DNA from: Methylotenera_A sp031429035
Lineage (GTDB): Bacteria > Pseudomonadota > Gammaproteobacteria > Burkholderiales > Methylophilaceae
NCBI GenBank assembly: GCA_031429035.1
Contig: JANOYU010000010.1
Span: forward strand, 1-12,370
DNA length: 12,370 nucleotides
Reading direction: 5' to 3'
Of the stretch, positions 6,153 through 11,919 are shown one piece after another. Both the position numbers and the translations under genes were made by a program. The notes below the pieces were generated by a model that saw only the letters and a program-made list of their open reading frames with translations, was not told the DNA's origin and made no database searches. The stretch's first letter is position 1; each line of letters opens with the position of its first letter.

Positions 6153-7631
6153 CTTTTCAAATAATGCAATTGATTCCACATGCGCGGTATGTGGAAACAT
6201 ATTAATCACACCAGCCGCGCTTAACTTGTAACCTTTTTCGTGCACCAAAATGCCCGCGTCGCGCGCCAGCGTGGCGGGGTTGCAAGACACATATACAATC
6301 AGTTCTGGGCTCTCAAGTTCTGCACGAGCGTTTTTAGCATCGCCAGCAGCCGCATGGATATTGGCTTGCAGGGCATCGTCTTGAATGATGTCTGTTACAG
6401 ATATATTATAAGGTGCATTTTTAAGCGATTTCACCAGCTCAAATGCGCCATCGCGCGGCGGGTCAATCAGCCATTTATCAAAATGACCATGTTTTAAATT
6501 TAAGTCTGCCAAACTTTCTTCGGTCATCTTAAATAAATCGGCCACGTCAAAACTTGCGTTGTTGATTTTATTTAAACTAGCACTCTCAACGGCTCTATCC
6601 ACCAAGTTGCTCAAACCTTCTAAGCCTAATACCGTTGCGCCACTACGCGCAATTGGCAGCGTAAAATTACCAATGCCGCAGAAAAAATCGGCAATGTTTT
6701 CACCCGCTTTTGGCGCAAGTAATTGCATTGCGCTGTGCACCATTTGTTGATTGATTTGTGGGTTTACTTGAGTGAATTCATTTGGTTTAAACGGATAAGT
6801 TAAATCAAATTCAGGCAGGCTGTATTGCAACTGCTCACCATTCAAAGGCCAAAACGGCTTGATGGTATCGGGGCCTTTTGTTTGCGTCCAAATTTGTACT
6901 TTTTGATCATCAGCAAAAGCTTTAAGCAGCGTTTCGTCATTTTCTGTCAGCACATCCATAATACGTAAAATCAGCACGATGACTTTTGCGCCTTCGTGCG
7001 TATTATTCGAGTCTTCACCAACGGCCAGCTCAATTTGCGGCAGTTTATCGCGAATACTCAGGTGCAAAATCATGTCTTGTAGCGGCGCAATTAGTGCAGA
7101 AACTTCTGGCACCAGCACTTCGCAGCTATTCATATCGGCCACAAAACGCGTGCCTTTTTCATTAAAGCCCACCAGCACGCGTTCTTTTTTTTGCACATAT
7201 TTCACGCTTAATCGTGCCTTGTGGCGGTAACCCCAAGTGGGGCCATACAGCGGCGGCAACATAGTTTTCGCCTTCACTTTGCCTATGTGCCATAAGTCGG
7301 CTTCTAGCATTTTTTGCTTAGCAGCAACTTGCGCGCGCGCATCCATATGTTGCAGTTTACAACCGCCGCACAAGCCATAATGCGGGCATTTTGGGGTGAC
7401 GCGATCATTTGAAGCTTGCAACACCTCAATGGTATTTGCCACCTCGTAACTGGGTTTAATGCGTTGCGATTGATACATCACCACCTCATTGGGCAGCGCG
7501 CCATCAATAAAAATGGTTTTGCCATCTACATGCGCAACACCGCGCCCCTCTTGGTCTAGCGACTCGATAGTGGCTTGTAAAATGGGGTTATCGGCAGGGT
7601 TTTGGTAGGTTTTATTGCGGTTTCTTCTCAT
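6147..7631 (-). CDS. rlmD: 23S rRNA (uracil(1939)-C(5))-methyltransferase RlmD
   Basis: This SAM-dependent enzyme makes m5U1939 in 23S rRNA. The N-terminal TRAM domain spans residues 14-70. Next is the [4Fe-4S] cluster site with C82, C88, C91 (CPHYGLCGGC) and C170. The Rossmann methyltransferase domain has the SAM motif DFFCGIGNFTLP (315-326), LIDPPRDG (388-395), the catalytic SCNPATLARD with nucleophile C450, and general-base E486 in HVES. All ligands and catalytic residues are intact. It is 494 residues against 433 in E. coli. About 34 of the extra residues form an insertion between DPPR and the catalytic loop (roughly 406-441, acidic and Ala-rich), which I remember as absent from ordinary RlmD. 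The assignment to RlmD rather than TrmA rests on the Fe-S cluster and TRAM domain. Its TAG abuts that of the convergent gene, leaving no terminator space. Confidence 0.95.
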   Translation of the reverse strand: MRRNRNKTYQNPADNPILQATIESLDQEGRGVAHVDGKTIFIDGALPNEVVMYQSQRIKPSYEVANTIEVLQASNDRVTPKCPHYGLCGGCKLQHMDARAQVAAKQKMLEADLWHIGKVKAKTMLPPLYGPTWGYRHKARLSVKYVQKKERVLVGFNEKGTRFVADMNSCEVLVPEVSALIAPLQDMILHLSIRDKLPQIELAVGEDSNNTHEGAKVIVLILRIMDVLTENDETLLKAFADDQKVQIWTQTKGPDTIKPFWPLNGEQLQYSLPEFDLTYPFKPNEFTQVNPQINQQMVHSAMQLLAPKAGENIADFFCGIGNFTLPIARSGATVLGLEGLSNLVDRAVESASLNKINNASFDVADLFKMTEESLADLNLKHGHFDKWLIDPPRDGAFELVKSLKNAPYNISVTDIIQDDALQANIHAAAGDAKNARAELESPELIVYVSCNPATLARDAGILVHEKGYKLSAAGVINMFPHTAHVESIALFEKL

Positions 7632-7741
7632 GCGCGCATTTTAACGCATAAGCTAAAAATACAGTAATTTCAAAAAGTCTGATAAACTACATTCATAAAA
7701 ACGTTTAAGTACTTATATAAATTAGAGAAAGTAGCATTTAA

Positions 7742-8212
7742 ATGAAAAAAATAATTATTTTGTTTGGTTTAATTTTAAGCTGCAACTTTATATTACCCAA
7801 CTTGGCACTGGCAGATCCACTACGCATTCGCAACTCGGCACACGGCTACCAATATGTGACGGCGGGCATAGGTGAGGAAGAAGCTGCGCAGATGAAAAAA
7901 ATTGCCAAAAATTACACCTTGAATTTACTGTTTTCAGAAGGCGTAGTCGGCCGCTGGGCGATGGATGTGAATGTAAACATTTATGACGAGGCGAGTAATT
8001 TGATGTTTCGGGTTAAAGGTGCAAAACCAGTGTTATACGTGAATTTACCCGCAGGCACTTACACCATTTTGGCCAGTAATAATGGCCAAAAACTGCGCCA
8101 TAAAGTCATGCTAGAAGCAGACGCAAATAAAAAAGTGATTTTGAATTGGAAAGCCAGAAGCGATAATCAAGTTGTAGATGAAGATATGCCGCTAGACGCT
8201 GAAGGTAATTAG
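7742..8212 (+). CDS. Periplasmic protein with carboxypeptidase-regulatory-like beta domain
   Basis: This 156-residue protein has a Sec signal peptide (residues 1-24, cleavage after ALA). The mature part starts with a conserved-looking YVTAGIGEEEAAQM segment (38-51). It ends in an all-beta domain (about 70-140) with the LPAGTYTILAS turn typical of carboxypeptidase-regulatory/PEGA-like domains. I have seen this layout in many betaproteobacterial 'carboxypeptidase regulatory-like' proteins of unknown function, but cannot name it further. No catalytic residues are evident, so a binding or structural role in the periplasm is more likely than an enzyme. The start is an ATG with only a weak AGAGAAAG sequence about 12 nt upstream. 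It lies divergent from rlmD and 211 nt before the metalloprotease gene; cotranscription with the latter is possible but there is no direct evidence. Confidence 0.75.
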   Translation: MKKIIILFGLILSCNFILPNLALADPLRIRNSAHGYQYVTAGIGEEEAAQMKKIAKNYTLNLLFSEGVVGRWAMDVNVNIYDEASNLMFRVKGAKPVLYVNLPAGTYTILASNNGQKLRHKVMLEADANKKVILNWKARSDNQVVDEDMPLDAEGN

Positions 8213-8423
8213 GCGCAGATAGTACTAAAGTTGAATGACTGATAAAAGCTGTACAGATATGTCATATTTTGACTAATTTGATACAAAATATTGATGAGCC
8301 TGTTTGCTTAACCCCTTGTATTAAATAAAACTTAATCTACTTCGTAGTATTGGCTTACAAATTGCTTTGTTTAAATATCTAGTAAAGATTAAACATAGTA
8401 CCTACTTAAAAAAGAGAATAATA

Positions 8424-9560
8424 ATGCCTAAAATAACACACAATATTTCTGCAATCTTAATATTAAGCCTTTCTATAACGGCCTGTGTTGGGCCTCAGAC
8501 ACGCTCCCCCAGCGCAAACGCTGCAAGCACGGATGAAGAAACAAAAAAGCAGCAATTGCTAGTGCTAGAAGATTACATGGCTAATTACAACAAACTGCAA
8601 AACGTGTCGCAGCACATTATTACCTCGGGCGCTGGCATGTGCGGCGAAAAAGTGGGCGCTTATTATGGCTTTGATTATTGGAACAGCGATAGCTTCAACG
8701 CCAGCATGAAAGCGCCAGCAGAAGCTAAATATAATATAGATACACGCTATCGAATTTTGCATGTGGCAACTAGCTCACCAGCACAAATAGCCACCTTAAA
8801 ACAAGGTGATATTTTAATGTCTATCGATAATTGGCTAGTGCCTGCTGGTAAAGATTCTGCCAAGCTTATTAAAGAAAAATTAGCTAGTTTAGGTAAAACG
8901 TTTACACCAGTTAATATGTTAATTACCCGCGACGACAAAGAGCTAACAACCAGTATTACGCCAGTTAAAGCTTGCGATTTTAATGTATATTTGGCGCCAG
9001 ATGACGTTAAAAATGCCTATGCGGATGGCAAAAATATTGTAGTTTACAAAGGCATGATGGATTTTTTTAAAACAGATGAAGAGATTGCATTGGTACTTAG
9101 CCACGAGCTGGCACATAACTCTATGCAACATATTGATGCAAAACAAAAAAATGCAATGGTTGGTGGGTTTTTTGGCTTACTGTTAGATGTTGCGGCAGCC
9201 ACAGCAGGCGTTAATACCAATGGTGAATTTGCAAGAGCTGGCGCTGGCCTTGCAGGCAATAGCTACTCGGTTGAGTTTGAACAAGAGGCCGATTATGTGG
9301 GCTTATATTTTATGAAACAAGCTGGATACGATATTGAACATGCGGCTGATTTTTGGCGCAGAATGGCGGTTAGCAATTCGCAAGCCATTACGGTAAAAGC
9401 ATCACACCCAACTACACCGCAACGTTTTGTAGCGCTTGAGGCCACTGTAAAAGAGATTAATGCCAAAATCGTGAGCGGTGAAGCCTTAAAACCAGAACTT
9501 AAAAACGCAGGCGAACAATCTGCCCAGCCAGCGGCCAAAATTGAACATACAATTAATTAA
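8424..9560 (+). CDS. M48-family zinc metalloprotease lipoprotein with PDZ domain
   Basis: This 378-residue predicted outer-membrane or periplasmic lipoprotein protease starts at ATG 8424, seven bases after an AAGAG Shine-Dalgarno sequence. An in-frame ATG at 8367 would add 19 residues before the signal and is disfavoured. The signal peptide ends in lipobox S-I-T-A-C with lipidated C21. A PDZ-like domain follows (about residues 106-181, SSPAQIATLKQGDILMSID at its core), then the M48 catalytic domain. The zinc motif is HELAH (227-231) and the third ligand and its partner are E286 and D290 in EFEQEAD. This architecture recalls LoiP/BepA-type envelope quality-control proteases plus a PDZ module that may select substrates or gate activity. 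HPTTPQRF near the C-terminus is typical of the family. A strong terminator follows. Substrate unknown. Confidence 0.9.
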   Translation: MPKITHNISAILILSLSITACVGPQTRSPSANAASTDEETKKQQLLVLEDYMANYNKLQNVSQHIITSGAGMCGEKVGAYYGFDYWNSDSFNASMKAPAEAKYNIDTRYRILHVATSSPAQIATLKQGDILMSIDNWLVPAGKDSAKLIKEKLASLGKTFTPVNMLITRDDKELTTSITPVKACDFNVYLAPDDVKNAYADGKNIVVYKGMMDFFKTDEEIALVLSHELAHNSMQHIDAKQKNAMVGGFFGLLLDVAAATAGVNTNGEFARAGAGLAGNSYSVEFEQEADYVGLYFMKQAGYDIEHAADFWRRMAVSNSQAITVKASHPTTPQRFVALEATVKEINAKIVSGEALKPELKNAGEQSAQPAAKIEHTIN

Positions 9561-9581
9561 CAACAAGTGATATCACAACGC

Positions 9582-9628
9582 ATGCCCTGTAAGCCGCATA
9601 GATACTGGCATACAGGGCATTGTTTTTT
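9582..9628 (+). terminator. Rho-independent terminator of the M48 protease gene
   Basis: The stem arms ATGCCCTGTA (9582-9591) and TACAGGGCAT (9611-9620) pair perfectly and can be extended by GCC/GGC inside the loop. They are followed by TGTTTTTT. It begins 21 nt after the stop codon and works on the plus strand only; the opposite side has no T-run for the convergent exonuclease gene. Confidence 0.85.
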
Positions 9629-9652
9629 GCACGGGGTATTTTGGTGCTGTTT

Positions 9653-10429
9653 TTAAGCTTTCCAAGCCGCTAAAAATTCTTTCCAGTGATTTTCTGAATA
9701 GCCGCTTAAGGTTTCGCGCGCCAGCTTAATTTCAGCTTCATAGGCGGCTTCAGTCAAATGCCCGCGCAGCAGTTGAAAGCGCAAATACACCAAGTGCGTA
9801 TTGGCGACATCGGTTTCGCAATAATTACGGATTTCCTCAATTTTGCCATCTTTGTAAGCATCCCAAACCTTGCTGCCATCCATGCCCAGCTTACCTGGAA
9901 ATCCGCATAGCTGCGCGATGTCATCCAACGGCGCGTTAGCGCGCGGGCTGTACATGGCCAGCAAATCCATTAAATCTAAATGCCGCGTGTGATAGCGGCT
10001 GATGTAGTTATTCCACTTAAAATCTTTGTCGTCTTCGCCCATATCCCAATAGCGCGGCGCGGCAATTTTGTTAATCATGGCGCGATAATGCAGCACGGGC
10101 AGGTCAAAGCCGCTGCCATTCCAGCTAATAATTTGTGGCGTGTATTTCTCTATGCCATCAAAAAAGCGTTGAATCATCTCGGCTTCGGTTGAGTCTGCAT
10201 CGCCAAGCGTCCATACTTTGAAGTTGTTGCCCTCGCGTAGCGCGCAAGAAATCGCACAGACTTTATGATGATGTAATGGCAAAAAATCACTGCCATTGTG
10301 TTGCCTGCGTTGATGAAACGCGATGTTAGCAATGTCCTCATCTGTTGCCGTGGAAGGCACGTCCAGCAAGGCGCGCAGGCCAGTAGCATCAGGGATAGTT
10401 TCGATGTCAAATACGAGGGTTGGTGTCAT
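9653..10429 (-). CDS. DnaQ-superfamily 3'-5' exonuclease (PolB-exonuclease-like, PF10108 type)
   Basis: This is a 258-residue predicted 3'-5' exonuclease. The start at ATG 10429 places VFDIET at residues 6-11, the normal N-terminal position of ExoI; longer in-frame starts would overlap the toxin gene and add unlikely sequence. ExoI acids are D8 and E10, ExoII is SWNGSGFDLPVLHYRA with D109, and ExoIII is NYCETDVANTHLVY with D207. The four metal-binding acids of the DEDD superfamily are all present. The family is the free-standing 'predicted 3'-5' exonuclease related to DNA polymerase B' group, widespread and without a settled physiological role (DNA or RNA repair/processing). There is no Shine-Dalgarno sequence; it starts seven bases after the VapC stop, so translation probably depends on the upstream toxin gene. 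Confidence 0.9.
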   Translation of the reverse strand: MTPTLVFDIETIPDATGLRALLDVPSTATDEDIANIAFHQRRQHNGSDFLPLHHHKVCAISCALREGNNFKVWTLGDADSTEAEMIQRFFDGIEKYTPQIISWNGSGFDLPVLHYRAMINKIAAPRYWDMGEDDKDFKWNNYISRYHTRHLDLMDLLAMYSPRANAPLDDIAQLCGFPGKLGMDGSKVWDAYKDGKIEEIRNYCETDVANTHLVYLRFQLLRGHLTEAAYEAEIKLARETLSGYSENHWKEFLAAWKA

Positions 10430-10436
10430 TTTAATT

Positions 10437-10823
10437 TTAAACCAGTTGAATGCTGCCCGCATACTTTGCAACAGTTGTATCGGCTGTCAGTAAAACCATT
10501 CCTTCAACAGTTGCTTGTGCAATTAGCATGCGGTCAAAAGGGTCTTTGTGAATATTTGGCAGCAAATTAATGTGCAAGCTGTGCTCGGTATTGATGCTCA
10601 ATTCCACATAGCCGTTATCTAGCAAACCGCGCTTTAATACACGCGCATCCAGCTTGAAATCAGTGCGACACAATTGGTTTTTAATGGCAATTTCCCAAAA
10701 ACTGGCTGGGCTAAAATACAGCACATTTTCTGGGCTTTCTATCCATTGCAAAGCTTTTTTTGAAAGTTTTTGCGGCTCACCTGCTGCCCACAACAATAAA
10801 TGCGTATCTAGCAGGCAATTCAT
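10437..10823 (-). CDS. Type II toxin, PIN-domain ribonuclease (VapC family)
   Basis: This is a 128-residue PIN-domain toxin. The likely active-site acids are D6 (LLDTHLLLWA), E44 (ASFWEIAIK), D94/D97 (HKDPFDRMLIAQA) and D115 (LLTADTTV), the usual four-acid Mg2+ site. Proteins of this type are RNases that cut tRNA or rRNA when the antitoxin is lost. The gene starts inside the antitoxin gene with an ATGA overlap (10820-10823), so the toxin is translationally coupled to its antidote. It looks intact: there is no frameshift and all catalytic residues are present. The partner is Phd/YefM-like rather than AbrB-like VapB, a common combination. Confidence 0.93.
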   Translation of the reverse strand: MNCLLDTHLLLWAAGEPQKLSKKALQWIESPENVLYFSPASFWEIAIKNQLCRTDFKLDARVLKRGLLDNGYVELSINTEHSLHINLLPNIHKDPFDRMLIAQATVEGMVLLTADTTVAKYAGSIQLV

Positions 10824-11065
10824 ATTGCTTGATTAAAAAGTCTGTCAATTTCAGCTTGACCCATCGTATCAAAATCATCAGGCACACTCACCTGCCCCAA
10901 CATAAAACCTATTTTACGTTTAAGCTTTGGTGCAGGCGCATCCACACGCGTCACTTTCACCAGCGGCTTACCTGATTTGGCGATAATAAAATCCTCGCCC
11001 TGCACCGCCAGCTCTACTAGGCGTGACAATTGGGTTTTCGCCTCGTGCATATTAATTGTTTGCAT
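10820..11065 (-). CDS. Type II antitoxin, Phd/YefM family
   Basis: This 81-residue antitoxin pairs with the PIN toxin. The N-terminal half is the Phd/YefM DNA-binding domain, recognisable from MHEAKTQLSRLVELAVQGED and IIAKSGKPLVKV. The C-terminal third (about 50-81) is acidic and probably disordered until bound over the toxin's active site. The start ATG 11065 is preceded at six bases by AAGG. Members of this family repress their own operon, more strongly with toxin bound. The inverted repeats just upstream, over the predicted -10, fit this. Confidence 0.93.
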   Translation of the reverse strand: MQTINMHEAKTQLSRLVELAVQGEDFIIAKSGKPLVKVTRVDAPAPKLKRKIGFMLGQVSVPDDFDTMGQAEIDRLFNQAI

Positions 11066-11082
11066 AATTAACCTTATTTTAA

Positions 11083-11117
11083 AACAAGACTTTATTAAAC
11101 TAAGTCTTGTTAGTTTA
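11083..11117. promoter_or_regulatory. Two nested inverted repeats, probable autoregulatory operator of the toxin-antitoxin operon
   Basis: IR1 is AACAAGACTT (11083-11092) with AAGTCTTGTT (11102-11111), perfect 10-bp arms and a 9-nt spacer. IR2 is TAAACTAA (11096-11103) with TTAGTTTA (11110-11117), perfect 8-bp arms and a 6-nt spacer. The right arm of IR1 lies inside IR2. Both cover the predicted -10 and start point of the antitoxin promoter, as expected for a Phd-type operator. IR1 could also form an RNA hairpin, but the T-run after it is poor. Confidence 0.55.
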
Positions 11118-11141
11118 GTTTAAAGATGTCTTGGGTGTCAA
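11112..11141 (-). promoter_or_regulatory. Promoter of the toxin-antitoxin (and exonuclease) operon
   Basis: On the minus strand, a consensus TTGACA (complement of 11136-11141) is followed after 18 nt by TAAACT (complement of 11112-11117), which has four of six -10 matches. The -10 falls in an arm of an inverted repeat, so repressor binding would exclude RNA polymerase. The promoter lies immediately after the ydbL stop codon. Confidence 0.6.
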
Positions 11142-11154
11142 TTGTTTTTACGCA

Positions 11155-11574
11155 TTACTTTTTCACCCAAGCACCAGCATTTTGATAATGCCAACCACTC
11201 TGCGCTTTATCTATCCAGCGGCCTGCAAAGGTGTTTTGAATGTCATTTTGCCATTCTGGATGGCCGTTGCCAGCGGCAATTTCTTTGTATAACTTAGCGC
11301 GGTCAGCATTTTCATCTGCCACCAAGCTATTAATGCCGCCGCGGTCTTTTAATGGCACTGCAGTCGCATCTTTTACTGCAATAAAGCCATCTTTAGTTAG
11401 CCCCACCGCGCCGCTGTTATAGTGTGGCAATAGCAGCGAGTGGCGGCCTGTCATACTGGCTTTAATGGCAACAATGGCGGGCGTGTTGACATCTAAATTA
11501 GGCTCAGCCGCGCCAACAAAGTTGGTAGCAAATAAGCTAACAAGCATTACAAAACTTAATAATAGTTTTTTCAC
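11155..11574 (-). CDS. ydbL: YdbL family periplasmic protein (DUF1318)
   Basis: This 139-residue protein starts at GTG 11574. The start is set by AAGGGG six to ten bases upstream, overlapping the ynbE stop; a longer ATG frame from 11616 lacks the signal-peptide start. A Sec signal peptide ends near AAEP (about residue 23). The mature domain has the DUF1318 pattern: LDVNTPAIVAIKASM (27-41), GAVGLTKDGFIAVKD (55-69), DENADRAKLYKEIA (87-100) and a C-terminal W-rich end, WHYQNAGAWVKK. In E. coli, YdbL is a periplasmic chaperone-like protein that keeps YnbE from unproductive multimerisation while YnbE pairs with YdbH. The gene order ydbH-ynbE-ydbL is conserved here, which supports the same role. 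It ends just before the toxin-antitoxin promoter. Confidence 0.88.
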   Translation of the reverse strand: MKKLLLSFVMLVSLFATNFVGAAEPNLDVNTPAIVAIKASMTGRHSLLLPHYNSGAVGLTKDGFIAVKDATAVPLKDRGGINSLVADENADRAKLYKEIAAGNGHPEWQNDIQNTFAGRWIDKAQSGWHYQNAGAWVKK

Positions 11575-11584
11575 ATTATTCCCC

Positions 11585-11821
11585 TTATTTCGCAGGCACA
11601 GCGTCTGGTTTAACATCAGCAGGTTTAGCGTCTGGTGCGTTATCTGGTGCAGGTTTTGGTGTCGGCTCGCCAGGTTTAGTTTGCGCGTCTTTTAGTTGCC
11701 ACACTTCTTCAATAATTTTATCGGCGGCTTTTTCTGCAGCCGCTGCGGGAAAGTAAATATTGATAGTTACGCAGGCGGGTAAAATTGCCGCAATGCTTAA
11801 ACCGATGATCCATTTTTTCAT
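11585..11821 (-). CDS. ynbE: YnbE-like outer-membrane lipoprotein
   Basis: This 78-residue lipoprotein starts at ATG 11821, eight bases after AAGGA; an upstream in-frame start at 11842 would add seven residues and lacks this site. The signal ends in lipobox L-P-A-C with lipidated C17. It is followed by VTINIYFPAAAAEKAADKII, a short beta strand plus helix, a pattern I recognise from YnbE/DUF1318-linked lipoproteins. In E. coli, YnbE sits at the outer membrane and its strand extends the beta-groove of YdbH to complete a lipid bridge. From about residue 48 on, the protein is a Pro/Ala/Lys/Asp-rich tail (KPGEPTPKPAPDNAPDAKP and more) that I do not remember from E. coli YnbE; it may act as a spacer to peptidoglycan or as a binding tail. 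It lies 10 nt before ydbL, so the two are surely one operon. Confidence 0.82.
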   Translation of the reverse strand: MKKWIIGLSIAAILPACVTINIYFPAAAAEKAADKIIEEVWQLKDAQTKPGEPTPKPAPDNAPDAKPADVKPDAVPAK

Positions 11822-11881
11822 TTTTAAATCCTTAATATTCATAAACTTACTAAAATTTTATTACTTTTAAAGTCAAATTGG

Positions 11882-11901
11882 ATTCCCGCCTACGCGGGAA
11901 T
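11882..11901. repeat. dRS3/REP-like palindromic repeat between ydbH and ynbE
   Basis: ATTCCCGCCTACGCGGGAAT has perfect 8-bp arms, a CTAC loop and GATT/GACGA flanks. It fits the ATTCCC-N8-GGGAAT pattern known as dRS3 in Neisseria and similar palindromes scattered in other proteobacteria. It lies in the 98-nt gap between the ydbH stop and ynbE start, so it would be transcribed as a stable hairpin in the middle of the operon. There is no T-run, so it is not a standard terminator. Confidence 0.7.
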
Positions 11902-11919
11902 GACGAACGAGGAGCTAAC

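Noticed and set aside
6174..6196. Inverted repeat TTCCACAT / ATGTGGAA with a 7-nt loop
   Set aside because: It falls in the rlmD coding end (FPHTAHVE), arises from conserved codons, and has no T-run, so it is not a credible terminator for either convergent gene.
8367..8423. Extended N-terminus of the M48 protease from an upstream ATG
   Set aside because: It puts 19 charged residues before the lipoprotein signal and lacks a Shine-Dalgarno sequence; ATG 8424 has AAGAG at seven bases.
9567..9576. Perfect palindrome GTGATATCAC
   Set aside because: It lies just before the M48 terminator, is only 10 bp, AT-centred and away from any promoter; chance is sufficient.
11083..11111. IR1 as terminator of ydbL
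   Set aside because: The stem is good, but on the minus strand it is followed by TTAAAA and not a T-run, and it sits on the antitoxin promoter; an operator role explains it better. A secondary attenuator role is not excluded.
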